From Schistocerca nitens (Eukaryota > Arthropoda > Insecta > Orthoptera > Acrididae), in NCBI RefSeq assembly GCF_023898315.1, contig NC_064614.1:502526109-502590108 (forward strand): DNA of 64,000 nt. The letters run 5' to 3'. The first letter of the stretch is position 1, and each line of letters begins with the position of its first letter. A program made the translations under genes and the position numbers. Positions 10,106 to 21,830 of the stretch are shown here, piece after piece. The notes beneath the pieces are model-generated. The model saw only the letters and a program-made list of their open reading frames with translations, searched no databases and was not told the DNA's origin.

Positions 10106-11045
10106 AGTTATTTGCTGCTATTCCCGATTTTCACTTAGATATTCTGTTAAAACTTTCCGTGATACCTCGTGGGCTAGGTTGTTCAGAGTTCTAAATGTCT
10201 CCTCACGTCTCAGTAGGACGTATGTGTCATTGTTGGGTAGCTGAAATCATAACGCGGCAGCTACATCATTGAAAAGGGGGCACTCGTAAACCACATGGTC
10301 GAGAGTACCCTCCAGTGCGCCACAGTTACACACAGGCGTAGCCCTCCTCCCAAACCGACATAGATACGTCGGATAGAGCCCATGACCAGTGAGAAAGTGG
10401 AACAGTCCCCCAGTTGGCTCAAAGTACTTCATTCCTAACCTTTCTTTCACGTCCGGCAGAAGCTGAAATGTTCTACGACCAGTATCATCAGTCTCCCACG
10501 ATTCCTGCCACAGTTTCTCACCTCTTCTCCTAATCGCACCCTTGTCCCCAACCCGAACTCCCAGAATGTCCTCTGTTTTCTCAATATTTCCTTTCTTGGC
10601 CCAGAACCATGCTGCCTGCTCTCTAATCTTGATGGCCAGAGGGTAGAGCCCCATTATCACTAACACGGCCCCTCCTGGAGATGTCCTGTAGGCCCCCACT
10701 GACCTTAATATCATATTCCTCTGCACTCTTCTCACTGAAATGACGGGCACCACCCTCGTGAGCCTGTGCGCCCACTCTACTGAGCCATAACCCACTATGG
10801 ACTTTAATATGCTGTTGTGATATAGTTTTATCAAATGAGGGGGAAGAGGAAATCTTTTGTGACCAATGGAGATAAGGTTATTAAGTACTTGTGTGGCTCT
10901 TTGGGTTACAGTTTCGATGTGCTTCTCAAAGTTCCACCTTTCATCAATGATGATTCCCAAGTAACATGCCTCGCGTCGCAAAAGAACTGGCGAGCCCTCA
11001 ATTCTTACTGTGGGGTTCTTTATGAGCTGTCCTTTTAACAGAAGA
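10106..11045 (-). pseudogene. R1-like LINE ORF2 C-terminal part
   Basis: The C-terminal domain downstream of the RT contains YLGIIIDERWNFEKHIE (thumb region) and a cysteine-histidine motif CNCGALEGTLDHVVYECPLF typical of R1-clade proteins. The main reading ends at a stop at 10247. Homologous coding continues in a shifted frame (FQLPNNDTYVLLRREETFR) to a stop near 10108. It is separated from its RT core by the nested LINE. Confidence 0.8.
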
Positions 11046-11056
11046 TATGTGGACTT
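11046..11056. repeat. 11-bp target-site duplication, left copy
   Basis: TATGTGGACTT, repeated at 12653-12663 on either side of the nested LINE. Confidence 0.9.
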
Positions 11057-12652
11057 GTTGTTGTTGTGGTCTTCAGTCCTGAGACTGGTTTGATGCAGCT
11101 CACCATGCTTCTCTATCCTGTGCAAGCTTCTTTATCTCCTACATCCTTCTGAATCTGCTTAGTGTATGCATCTCTTGGTCTCCCCCTACGATTTTTACCC
11201 TCCACGCTGCCCTCCAATACTAAATTGGTGATCCCTTGATGCATCAGAACATGTCCTACCAACCGATCCCTTCTTCTGGTCAAGTTGTGCCACAAACTCC
11301 TCTTCTCCCCAATCCTATTCAGTACCTCCTCATTAGTTATGTGATCTACCCATCTAATCTTCAGCATTCTTCTGTAGCACCACATTTCGAAAGCTTCTAT
11401 TCTCTTCTTGTCCAAACTATTTATCGTCCATGTTTCACTTCCATACATGGCTACACTCCATACAAATACTTTCAGAAAAGACTTACTGACACTGAAATCT
11501 ATACTCGATGTTAACAAATTTCTCTTCTTCAGAAACGCTTTCCTTGCCATTGCCAGTCTACATTTTATATCCTCTCTACTTCGACCATCATCAGTTATTT
11601 TGCTCCCCAAATAGCAAAACTCCTTTACTACTTTAAGTGTCTCATTTCCTAATCTAATACCCTCAACATCACCCGACTTAATTCGACTACATTCCATTAT
11701 CCTCGTTCTGCTTTTGTTGATGTTCATCTTATATCCTCCCTTCAAGACGCCATCCATTCCGTTCAACTGCTCTTCCAAGTCCTTTGCTGTCTCTGACAGA
11801 ATTACAATGTCATCGGCGAACCTCAAAGTTTTTATTTCTTCTCCATGGATTTTAATACCTACTACGAATTTTTCTTTTGTTTCCTTTACTGCTTGCTCAA
11901 TATACAGATTGAATAACATCGGGGAGAGGCTACAACCCTGTCTTACTCCCTTCTCAACCACTGCTTCCCTTTCATGTCCCTCGACTCTTATAACTGCCAT
12001 CTGGTTTCTGTACAAATTGTAAATAGCCTTTCGCTCCCTGTATTTTACCCCTGCCACCTTTAGAATTTGAAAGAGAGTATTCCAGTCAACATTGTGAAAA
12101 GCTTTCTCTAAGTCTACAAATGCTAGAAACGTAGGTTTGCCTTTCCTTAATCTTTCTTCTAAGATAAGTCGTAAGGTCAGTATTGCCTCACGTGTTCCAG
12201 TATTTCTACGGAATCCAAACTGATCTTCCCCGAGGTCGGCTTCTACTAGTTTTTCCATTCGTCTGTAAAGAATTCGTGTTAGTATTTTGCAGCTGTGGCT
12301 TATTAAACTGATTGTTCGGTAATTCTCACATCTGTCAACAGCTGCTTTCTTTGGGATTGGAATTATTATATTCTTCTTGAAGTCTGAGGGTATTTCGCCT
12401 GTTTCATACATCTTGCTCACCAGATGGTAGAGTTTTGTCAGGACTGGCTCTCCCAAGGCCGTCAGTAGTTCCAATGGAATGTTGTCTACTCCGGGGGTCT
12501 TGTTTCGACTCAGGTCTTTCAGTGCTCTGTCAAACTCTTCACGCAGTATCGTATCTCCCATTTCATCTTCATCTACATCCTCTTCCATTTCCATAATATT
12601 GTCCTCAAGTACATCGCCCTTGTATAGACCCTCTATATACTCCTTCCACCTT
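11057..12652 (-). mobile_element. 5'-truncated RTE/BovB-like LINE nested in R1-like LINE
   Basis: A minus-strand insertion of 1,596 bp with an AACAAC-type 3' tail (GTTGTTGTTGTGG at 11057 on the plus strand) and a 5' truncation just upstream of the RT domain. It is flanked by an exact 11-bp TSD. It belongs to the same family as 55612-58052 and 58053-61312. Confidence 0.92.
11113..12594 (-). pseudogene. RTE-like reverse transcriptase, open but catalytically altered
   Basis: A 493-codon open stretch covering the reverse transcriptase and C-terminal region: ENYRTISLISHSCK, FVDLEKAFHNVDW, GVRQGCSLSPMLFNLY, LRFADDIVIL, then YGSETWTINSLDKKRIEAFE. The catalytic Asp normally in AFDN is His (AFHN), although FADD is intact. 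The endonuclease is absent because of 5' truncation. The C-terminus is altered after QKDVG, where a small deletion near 11133 shifts the frame. The first Met is internal, not a true start. Confidence 0.85.
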
Positions 12653-12663
12653 TATGTGGACTT
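12653..12663. repeat. 11-bp target-site duplication, right copy
   Basis: Exact match to 11046-11056. Confidence 0.9.
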
Positions 12664-13400
12664 ATTCGGTGAGATTGTCATTTTTGTATTCCTGCACCAA
12701 AGTTGCAATTTTTCTATTGCCCTTTCTATTTTTGGTTCTGTACCTTCGGAGCTACATCCGCCAACCAACAGGAGGAGGTCATTTGCGTAGGCTGTGACCT
12801 CTAGCACCTATTCGCTCTGCTGTAGATTATCCAGTAGTGGTTCCATATGGATGTCCCAGAACAGGGGGCCTAACATGGAACCATGGCGGCATCTTTTTGT
12901 TATTGTCTTTCCAATTTTCCCGCTAGGGGTGATAGCCAGACCTCCCGATCCTCGCAATAGCTCCTCAGGCAACCATATTGCGGCCCTGGACACTCTTTCT
13001 CCCTTAGACAGGAGAAGAGCAGAGGCCACCACAGGTTGTCAAAGGCGCCACTGATGTCCACCATGATGCCTTCCATGTAGTTGTATGGGGCTGTCACGGA
13101 TCCCAGCCGCCAGAGCGATTGCATCAGATGCTGACCGCCCAGGCCTAAGGCTGAACTGCCTGTCACTCACACCGAACAGCACTCGATGTGCAGTCAGTCT
13201 GTCAACCAACAGTTTCTCTACTGATTTTCCAAAAAAAGTCCAACAAGCAGAATTGGTCTGTACGATTTAGTTTCAACTGGGTCTTTATTGGGTCCTTTTC
13301 TTTGATGATTATGATGTTTGCAACTTTTCAGATCTTAGGGAATTTTTACTGTTTAAGGCATTCATTGAATAATTGAGTGAGTGGTGTTACCAGCTGAGGG
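12664..13400 (-). pseudogene. R1-like LINE RT core, broken
   Basis: The reverse transcriptase core is scattered over frames: GIMVDISGAFDNLWWPLL (about 13050), HGSMLGPLFWDIHMEPLL (about 12870) and AYANDLLLLVGG (about 12790). The expected AYADD reads AYAND, so a catalytic Asp is lost, and a TAG stop sits just upstream. Coding then runs straight into the TSD of the nested LINE. Confidence 0.75.
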
Positions 13401-13401
13401 G

Positions 13402-14331
13402 CTAAAATTGCACCACCTCCACCACAATGCCGTCTAGCCCAGGGGCTTTTCCTTTCTTTAGCTGTTTAATGTGGGAAGCCACCTCCTCTTCAGAAAAGAG
13501 GTAAACTGCCCTATCATTAATATATCTGTCAAGATAATCATTCCTTAATTGGCGCTGGCTTTTGGTATCCCCATCTGCACTGTTGTCAAGCAGTAGGGAC
13601 TGGAGGAGGACCTCAGCAGTTTCCTGCCAGATTTCCGTCATCCTGTCCCCAAGCCTGACTGTTGATATCACCATTGGAGAGCGGATATTTTCTCTAACTA
13701 ACCTGTAGTGTACTCCCCATTGGTCTATAGCTAGTTGATTTAGTACATAGCTTTCCCAGCTCCGTACCCTTACTGCCCGAACTTCGTTTTGGACACTTTC
13801 CTTTGCCTCCCGGTATTGCTGCAGCCTTCTTTGCCTTTCCCACCAGACGACACTGTGCTGGTAGTGCCGCCTCAGCATTCTGATAGACTGGCGCATATCG
13901 TCTAATTCAGCTGACCATGGTGGCGGAGAGGCCGCCATGGCCTTGCTCCTAGTTAATACGGCTGCCTTCACTGCTCGAGTTATCACACTCACCAGCTCTT
14001 CAGCATAATTATTCACGTCTACGTTGTGGTTTAGGTCACGACCTGGTAATGCAGGAATGTCACACTCTCTCGCTAATCGCTCCCAATCTACTTTGTTATA
14101 GTTAAACTGAACCTCCCAGCCCATGGTCCAGTGGCAAACTCTGTCGCCTAAAATGAAAGTGATGAGATTATGATCTCTTGTGGTGGCGTTATCTTCGTTC
14201 TTCCAATTTTTTATGATGTTGACGGCATTTGGTGTAGTTAAAGTTACATCGATGTTTGTGCCTTGTCCCCCTCCCGCTGTGTAGGTGGGTGGGTTACCAA
14301 GCGTGTTGGCCACCAGAAGTTGCAAGGTCAT
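13402..14331 (-). pseudogene. R1-like LINE endonuclease end and linker to RT
   Basis: A 309-codon open stretch. Its first part is the C-terminal end of the endonuclease (TNIDVTLTT, TTRDHNLITF; the expected SDH is RDH). A long linker (SAELDDMRQSIRMLRRHYQ) follows, then the RT entry motif KKGKAPGLDGI. It joins out of frame to the endonuclease piece upstream and to the RT core downstream. Confidence 0.8.
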
Positions 14332-14339
14332 GATCGATT

Positions 14340-14736
14340 CTTCTGCTGCTCCTCAATTTGTGTCTCTTGTGCCACTGTACCAAAGGGGGGGACTTCGCAT
14401 TTATATCTGTGGTTACAATTACTTTTCGTTCTCGCAACGCCGTGATTGTTCTTGTGAGATGATCTAAGTGTAGCTCGATTTGTCTCCATACCGAAAGTAC
14501 ATGTTTACGAGAGTTATAACTCCTGCTGGAGATTGCATTTTCACGACGTTGCGGTGACTGTTAGCGTACTGCGAGAGAGTCGTTACCCACAGTGATTTAT
14601 TCGTGATTATTATTGCCGCTTTCGGGTCATTCCAGCTGCTGACAATTTGCCACATTGCGCCTGTTAAGGCTATTCTCCCAGCTTGAGAGTATGGCTCCTG
14701 CAGGCAGGGCACGTCTGATCTCTTCTTCTCCACCAC
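14340..14736 (-). pseudogene. R1-like LINE endonuclease N-part
   Basis: Endonuclease start with the motif CLQEPYSQAGRI, followed by PAGVITLVNMYFRYGD. After a stop at 14464 the homology continues as VIVTTDINAKSPP (about 14400). Both are landmark motifs of R1-clade endonucleases. The true N-terminus and ORF1 are missing. Confidence 0.75.
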
Positions 14737-14865
14737 CTTATGTAATCCTGTTATGAGTATTTATTTGGCCAATGGCTATTTTAGGCATTATAGGGAACGT
14801 GTGTATTCAATCATCTGGACAGTTCTTCCTCCAGTTGAAGGCCATGTGACCATTTGCCATTCACT

Positions 14866-14950
14866 GCACTGCAGTCATAGCCCTTGGGCAGCTTGAGCGA
14901 GGCATGTCATCGACAGTTCCTGTCTCTCTGTATTCCCTCCATGTTTACGT
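14866..14950 (-). mobile_element. Fragment of Tc1-like transposon (family of 6935-8320)
   Basis: AGCCCTTGGGCAGCTTGAGC and the following segment up to CCTGTCTCTCTGTATTCCCT match 7900-7965 closely. Both encode the transposase segment around GTVDD on the minus strand. Confidence 0.75.
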
Positions 14951-14974
14951 TGTGTCATGTCATCTCGTGCTCCA

Positions 14975-15250
14975 AAAGTTTTATGAAGAAAATGCCAGTT
15001 CAGTTCTTTCAGCATCTTCATCATACTGTCTCTTCGGTCGAATAAAACCTATGATAATTCGTGCTGCCCATCTTCGTATCACTTCAATACATCCACTTAG
15101 TGTTATTTGGTAGGGGTCACAGACACTTGAACAGTATTCTAGGATGGGTCACATGAGTGTTCTGTTTGTAGGCTCTTTTGTAGACTGCCTGAATTTCCAT
15201 AGTATTATACCAATAAACCACAGACTGCCACTTGCTTTACCTATGACTAA
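14975..15250 (-). pseudogene. LINE C-terminal fragment (CR1/Jockey group)
   Basis: Minus-strand reading contains PILEYCSSVCDPYQ followed by a basic segment (IRRWAARIIIGF). This is the same C-terminal signature as in the LINEs at 4193-4657 and 45757-46746. It has at least one stop and no RT core. Confidence 0.7.
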
Positions 15251-16265
15251 GGAGCCCTAGAAAGTCACAAATATGAAAATAGCCTCAGCAAGAAAGAAGA
15301 AAGCCTCAAGGTAAACGGATCTCGGATTCCCGTGCTGCTGTGACGTACCTTTGCAGGTAGTAAGGGGAGAGCCACATCAGTAATGACTTGGGCCTCAGAA
15401 CACTGACGAGAGAGTTATATTTGATCTCCGGTCGCCATATTGGCTCCAGTCCGTCACCAGCAATGGAGGGTGAACCTCTGACAATGTCAGATACTCATGC
15501 TGGCGGAACGTCAGGAAAATCTTTAACGAAGATTTGGCTGAAGATCTTGAGACAGTAACCAGCAGGCGATACGTCAACACATTTGCGCTTCATTATGTAC
15601 TGTTTCTGTGATTGTGTGAAAAGTAAATAAGACTTAGAAAAGAAGATAATAATTAATACAGTGTTGCACATTTCAGTTCCATCAGCTAAATTATTTGGCG
15701 TGACTACCCATCTCGTTTTCTGTAGTTAGGTTCTGACCTTTTCCAGGATTCAAAAAGATATCTCGTTTTCTCATTATTGTCCTGTAATGCAGTTCAGCAG
15801 GTTTTACCATGTTGCTAATAAAATGGTCAAACAGAATGTTATGCATTCAAAAGAATAGCCAAAATGTATGCACAATAGTCCCTTGTAGTCACATGTGACT
15901 GAATGATCACCCGGAAATCCGTTACAGTGTTCACGTGGCTGAGCCACATCGTGAAGACAACATTGAGGTTACTGAACTGTGTTGCTCCAGGATGAAACCC
16001 CCAAATGAATGCTGGACAACATTAATACTTCCATAAGGACTGGAATGTGAAGGCAGTTTCATATCATCCAAAACAACACTGGTAACCACTGCCATACATT
16101 GTGAAATAATATAAAAAAAGGAACAGTTTTTGTCGTTCTGCCATCATCAGGTGATAAGTGTCTGTTCCTATTTCCTATCACATATTATTTCATTTTCTTT
16201 ATTGACATTTGGCTGTCGCTGTACAGCCGTGTATCACATTTACTAGTATCGTTCTTAATGGATAT
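15251..16265. other. No recognisable feature
   Basis: About 1 kb without identifiable coding sequence or repeat structure. Confidence 0.5.
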
Positions 16266-16459
16266 TCTACTTTTTTCGTCAGTTTTCTGACTGGCTTGAT
16301 GAGACCTGGCACGAATTCCTCTCCTAAGTAGCACTAGCTTCCTACTCCCTCAGTTATTTATTAGATGTGTTCCAATCTCTGTCTTCCCCTACAGATTTCA
16401 CCTCTACAGCTCCCTCTAGTTGCATGGAGGTTATTCACTGGTGTATTTCGAAACATGTA

Positions 16460-18533
16460 CTATCACTCTATCCCTTCTTCTTTGCTGTGTTCTCCGTATG
16501 TTTCCTTCTTTGTCGATTCTGCGGAGAACTTCATTTCTTTAACAGTAGACCTAAGTTTCAACATTCTTCTGCTGCATAACATCTCAAAAGCTTCGATTCT
16601 CTTTTGTTCACGTTTTCCCACTGTCCTTGTTCCACTACTACACAGTGCTGTGCTCCAAATGTACATTCTCAAAAGTTTCTGCATCAAATTAAGGCCTATG
16701 TTTAATACTAGTAGACTTCTCTTGGCCAGGAATACCCGTGTGACCTGTGTTAGTCGGCTTTTTATGTGCTCCTTGCTTCGTGTGTGGGTTTGGTTCCAAG
16801 GTAGAAGAATTCCCTTTGTCTACCGCTTGATCCCCTATTTTGGCGTTAATTTTCCCACTATTTTAATTTCTGCTACTTCTCATTACTTTTTTTGCAGTTT
16901 TCTCTGAGCCCATATTCTATACTCATTAGGCTGTTTATTCTATTCAACAGATCCTGTAATTCTTCTTCAATTTCACCGAGGATAGCAATGTCATCAGCGA
17001 ATCTTATCTTCGATGTCCTTTCACCATGTGTTGTAATCCCACTCTTAAACCTTTCTTTCATTTCTTCGATGTATAGATTGATAAATATGAGCAAAAGGCT
17101 ACATCCCTGTCTTAGACACTTTTTATTCCGAGCGCTTCGTTCTTGGTCTTTCTTATTGTTTCTTCTTTGTTCTTCTACACACTGTATATCACCCATCATT
17201 CCTTATAGCTTATCCCAATTTTTCTAATAATTTCGAACATCTTGTACCATTTTACGTTGTCGAACGCTTTTTCCGGGTCGACAAATCCTGTGGGCGTGTC
17301 ATTATTTTTCTTCAGTCTTGTGTCCATTATCAACTGCCGCACATCGCCTCTCTGTTGCCTTTACCTTTTCTAAAGACAAGCCAATCGTCATCCAACACAT
17401 TCTCAGTTTTCTTTTCCATTCTTCTGTACATTATTCTTTTCAGAAATTCGGTAGCATAAGTCGTCAAGCTAATTATGCGATAATTCTCGCACTTGTTGGC
17501 TCTTGCAATATTCTGAATGATGTGGATGAAGTTTTCATGAAATTCTGATGGTATATCGCCAGTCTCATAGATTCTACACACCAACTTAAACAGTCATTTG
17601 ATTGCCACTCCCTCCCCCTCCCCTCACTTCCTCAATTATTTTAGAAATTCCGATGAAATGCTACTTATCTCTTCTGCCACAATTGTTCCAAGTCTTCCAG
17701 AGCTCTTTTAAATCTTGAATCTAATAATGGTTTCGTTGTATCTTCCCTATCGACTCTAATTTCATCTTTCATCTCGTCATCAGGCAAGCCCCCTCATAGA
17801 AGTCTTCAGTGTACTCTTTCCACCTAACCGCTCTCTTCTCTGCGCTTAAGATTGGAATTACCATTGTGCTCTTAATGTTAGCACCTTTACTTTTAATTTC
17901 ATCCGAGGTTGTTTTGGCTTTTCTGCATGCTGAGCCAGTCCTCCCCACGGCCATCACTTTTTTGATTTCTTCACACCTTTCCTACAGCCATTTAATCCAA
18001 CTGGAATCCATCTGGAATCTTCCCTTGTCTTCGGTTTTTCTCCAAGTATACCTCCACCTCTTGTGATTCTTGAGACGAACATTAGCTATTACTAGCTGAA
18101 ATTTATTGCAGAATTCAATTAGTCTTCCTCCTCGCTCTTTCCTACTGCAAATCCCGTATTCTCCCATTACCTTTCTTCTATTCCTTCCCCTAAAAACGCG
18201 TTCCAATCCCTCATGATTATTAGAGTTGCATTTCCGTTTGCATAACCGATTAACCGGGTAAAATCCTCATAGCCCTATGTCTTCGTTTTCTGCATGCGAC
18301 ATCAGCATCTATACCTGAACTATTGTTGTCGGTGTTGGTTTGCTGTCGAATGTGATGAGAACAACCCTCTCAGTGAACCGTTCACAGTAATACATTCTCT
18401 GCCCCACCTTCCTATTCATAACGAATCCTACTGCCATCATACCATTTTCTGTTGCTGTTGATACTACCCTATTTCCCTCTGACCAGAAATACTTACCTTC
18501 ATTCCATTTCACTTCAGAAATACCCACTATATT
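16460..18533 (-). pseudogene. Degenerate RTE-like endonuclease/RT
   Basis: Recognisable motifs in order along the minus strand: VGISEVKWNEGKYFWSEGNR (about 18520-18460), GRLIEFCNKFQLVIANVRL (about 18110), IYETGDIPSEF (about 17570), RIMYRRMEKKTENVL (about 17430), LRQGCSLLLIFINLYIEE (about 17100), IRFADDIAIL (about 16990) and MLCSRRMLKLR (about 16575). FADD is preserved, but the frames change repeatedly. Confidence 0.75.
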
Positions 18534-18535
18534 TA
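18534..18535. repeat. TA target duplication of mariner (left)
   Basis: TA before the left TIR, matched by TA at 19829-19830. Confidence 0.85.
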
Positions 18536-19828
18536 CGAGGGTAGTCTGAACATTTCTCGGAACAGAATAATAAAAAAGTATTTACATCACTGAAACTTCT
18601 TTAATTTTTCAATGTAGTCTCCTTGTAGATTAATGCACTTGGTCCAAAAATGTTCCAGTGCCTTCATCCCACCTCGAAAGTGAGTTTCCTCCAGACCTGC
18701 AAAATAGTTGTCAACTCCGGCTATCAATTCTTTGTTTGAAGTGTCTCTTCGTCCACCAAGAAAAATTTTCAGTTTTGAGAAGAGATGGGAGTCTGATGGA
18801 GCCATATCAGGTGAATAAGGCGGATGTGGCAACAATTCATACCTTAGTTCGTGTAATTTTGCCATGGCGACGGCACATGTGTACGGGCGCACATTGTCTT
18901 GATGGAAGATGACTTTCTTCCTTGCTAAACCTGGCCTTCTTTCGCGTATTTTTTATTGCAAATTATCCAGGAGGTTAGCATAGTATTCTCCAGTAAGTGC
19001 TTGCCCAATCGGGAGATAATCTACAAACAGAACCCCCTTCGCATCACTGAACACTGATGCCATGACCTTTCCCTCTGAAGGAATTGTCTTCGCTTTTGTT
19101 GGTTGCTGAAAATCAGCATGTTTCCACCGCTTTGACTGTTCTTTTGTCTCTGGGGCATAGTAGTGCACCCAAGTATCATCTGTGGTCACAAACCGGCGCA
19201 AAAAAATCTCGTTCGTTATTCCTTAAACGGGCCAAACATTGTTCCGATGTATCCAATCTCATGTGTTTCTGATTCAGCGTCAAGGGTCGCGGCATCCATC
19301 TTGCAGATAATTTTTTTCATTTCTAATTCTTCAGTTAAAATGTGATACAGCCTTTCAGATGACATCTGGCAAGCGTGGGAAATTTCACGCACTTTCAATC
19401 GGCGATCCTCCATGACCTTTTGGGCACTTTTGCAATGGTTTCTGGAGTAGTGACACATCTTCGTCAACCACTGCGCGGATCATCATCTAAGCTCTCCCGA
19501 CCAAATTTAAATTCAATGTCCACTTGGAAACAGTTGAATATGAAGGAGGAGAGTCCCCCAGTGTGTTCTGGAAATCTGCATGAACGTCCTTTGCTTTCAT
19601 ACCTTTCTTTACGAAGTACTTAATCACTGTTCGAACATCGATTTTTTCCATCTTCGCAAATCACTACGCGGGTACAACAACAGAGCCACGTCACCACCAC
19701 CGCTCTCTTCCAGGAGCACTGACTTGGACGTGTTTACAGGCAACAGTCCAATGAATATCACGTGAACAACTCGTTACGCTAGCGCTGACCTCTCGTGGTG
19801 ATTCCGAGAACTTTTCAAACCACCCTCG
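18536..19828 (-). mobile_element. Mariner element with both TIRs and TA duplication
   Basis: A 1,293-bp element. The left TIR starts CGAGGGTAGTCTGAACATTT and the right end is the inverse of CGAGGGTGGTTTGAAAAGTT. The TIRs match at most of the first 26 positions and are bounded by TA on both sides. Internally it carries a broken mariner transposase on the minus strand. It sits in the endonuclease region of an older RTE-like LINE. Confidence 0.92.
18587..19670 (-). pseudogene. Mariner transposase (DD34D), frameshifted
   Basis: Cut-and-paste transposase of the mariner family. Visible landmarks are the helix-turn-helix part (KVREISHACQMSSERLYHIL, about 19400), the first Asp in FVTTDDTWVHYY (about 19190), the second in IFHQDNVRPYT (about 18885) and the third in YSPDMAPSDSHLF (about 18795). 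Thirty-four residues separate the second and third Asp, as in canonical mariners. A frameshift near 19205 and a TAA stop near 18952 break the ORF, although all three catalytic Asp are still readable. Confidence 0.88.
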
Positions 19829-20029
19829 TACACTGAGACTCTCCTTTTTTTCAGATTTTCTAGCTTTCCTTCTACGTTCAAACTTCTGAGATTCTGTGCA
19901 CCGACTCGTAGAACGTTATTCTGCCGTTGGTTATGCCATCTTTTCCTCGTGTAAATCTTCATCCCCCTCCCCCCTCTCCTCCCAGAAATCCGAATGGTGG
20001 ATAACTGGACTCCTTTGCCAAAGAAGACA

Positions 20030-20630
20030 GTGTCAAGATATTTTTCAATTATAGACCACGTGTTCTATGGATACACATTATGTATATTTAACGCAGCCGT
20101 TTCCATTCTGTTTTACATCCTCATGCCGTTGATCTTTGCGGATTCTTCCGTCTTTTAGGAGCAGATTCCTACTGTAAAGGGAAAGAGTGGGCCCTGAACC
20201 TCTGTCCACTCCTTTGTCCTCTTTGACAAGGCCATTGGCGGGAAGTGTTCTGCCACCGTTGCTGATGATTTTAATTCAAAATTTATGCAGCCGCTGCTTA
20301 TTTCCTTGCATCTTGTTCGTCATTGTTCTCAACATTTGGTCTGAGCGGACGTCACATGACATTCCTTCAAGCTCATCTTTGACTTCTGTCTGTTTCTTAG
20401 TACAGGAGGCAGCCCTCTACCGAACGCGCTGAGCAACCGTGCCGGCTAGACCAGCACCCAGGGCGTTTTGATTACTAGTCAAAGACGCTCCTAGACCATA
20501 GGTAAACCTGTGCTAGTCGCCTGTTCAGTTCATTAAAGCTATTTAGTTGACGCGACTTCGGCAACCTGCGCGTCTATGTAAAGACGTTATAACATGATAA
20601 TGGCCTAAGAAGCAGAGAATGCTGTTGGTG
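20030..20630. other. No recognisable feature
   Basis: It may include the 5' UTR of the RTE-like LINE to the left, but no match to the UTRs at 625-928 or 58053-58350 is visible. Confidence 0.4.
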
Positions 20631-20635
20631 CCCAC

Positions 20636-20960
20636 TGAGAAGACTGGTTTGATACAACTCTTTACGCCAGTCTAATCTATGAAAGCACATTATCTCTGCA
20701 TAGCTACTGCAACTAACATCCGTTTGAACCACTTTAATGTAGTCAACCTTGACTTCCATCTACAGTTTTTATCACAGCAACATTTCCCTCCATAACCAAA
20801 CAGACTATTCCCTGATACCTCAGAATCTATCTTATCAATCGATCCCTTCTATTAGCCAAGTTGTACACAAATTTCCTTTTCCTACTTTTGATTCAGTACC
20901 TTGTCACTTTGTGACTCCTGTTAAGTATACACTCCAGCAAGTACATTGAGAAAATTTTTT
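20636..20960 (-). mobile_element. RTE-like LINE 3' end fragment
   Basis: GAGAAGACTGGTTTGATACA followed by diverged sequence parallels the conserved 3' end of the RTE-like LINEs (compare GAGACTGGTTTGATGCAGCT at 55629). The homology continues through the C-terminal codons up to about 20960. Confidence 0.65.
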
Positions 20961-21534
20961 CCTATTTTGGCATTAGATGTTAAAATGTAATCAGTGAATA
21001 AAAATTGTTGCAGAACACAAAGAACATTTTTGTTTTTGTGTTTACTGTCACTACCAGTACGGAAAAAAGCAATTTTAAAATTTTTCACATCTTTGGGATA
21101 TAATATTAAAATTTTTTGCAGTATTAACCTTTACTATCATAATAAGCAACGAATATAAAACTTGTAAGCGTATTGTCATATCGCTGGCTTAGTTGCGGAG
21201 TATCTTTGTGCGCAGCGCGTTTGCAGAGTCGAGCACGGGACACGGAACTGTTATGTTGTGCTGCGGGTAGCTCTGCATGTGAGAGGCATTGTTCTTATGG
21301 AAGTTCAAGTGTTGCTACAAGTGCTATTACAGTAAAGCGTCAGAATATGAAAGTGATTCAGAGGAAAGTGCGTAATGATGTCATTAAAAATAAGCAGTGC
21401 CGCCGATAACGTATTTGTGTAACCTCTCGTTGCGAGTCACACCGTACATCAGTCATCCGCGCCGTGTTTGGACTCTCAGAATGAACTAATGTCGATCAGC
21501 AATATAGTTTACCACGAAAGAGAGCATTCAAGTG
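20961..21534. other. No recognisable feature
   Basis: AT-rich to 21150, then more GC-rich. Short ORFs only and no known element. Confidence 0.45.
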
Positions 21535-21830
21535 CCAGTGTCTGGTAGCGAGCGTGAGAGCGTGCGTTCGGTCATCGCGATCCGCATCATCAACAATCAG
21601 CCGCGCCGCGACAGTCACGCGCACGCTCGTACAAGTGAGAACTGAGAACTGAAAAATTAACTCTCTGAACAGTGTTATATCATTATTAATGTCGAGGAGG
21701 ACTGGTGCCAGATATCTGTATATGCGTGACGAGCGTAAGAACTTTCGTTCGATCATTCGGCTTCCGCATCATTAACAACCACACGCGTCGCGTCGGTTAC
21801 GCGATATTGTGGACAAGTAATCATCAAGAA
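21535..21830. repeat. Diverged direct repeat pair (about 90 bp)
   Basis: The segments at about 21547-21635 and 21728-21822 share the same order of motifs (GCGTxAGA, TTCGxTCAT, CGCATCATxAACAAxCA, CGCGxCGCG, ACAAGT) with many substitutions. They could be old tandem units or remnants of one element; no coding is visible. Confidence 0.55.

Larger units (their letters stand above)
9990..14747 (-). mobile_element. R1-like LINE, split by an RTE-like LINE insertion
   Basis: Minus-strand non-LTR retrotransposon. The order is endonuclease (14340-14736), linker and RT N-part (13402-14331), RT core (12664-13250) and C-terminal zinc-knuckle region (10106-11045). The RTE-like LINE at 11057-12652 splits it. 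Removing the insert and one copy of an 11-bp duplication rejoins one reading across the gap (PNKSTY-LLLKGQ). The 3' boundary near 9990 is approximate. Confidence 0.85.
16270..20010 (-). mobile_element. Old RTE-like LINE, split by a mariner
   Basis: A strongly diverged minus-strand LINE related to the other RTE-like copies. Endonuclease pieces lie at 19831-19970 and 18000-18533, RT pieces at 16870-17590 and a C-terminal piece at 16460-16690. A mariner (18536-19828) sits in the endonuclease; the endonuclease reading is continuous across it (ESLSVNIVGISEVKW) once the mariner is removed. Many stops and frameshifts indicate an old copy. Confidence 0.8.
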
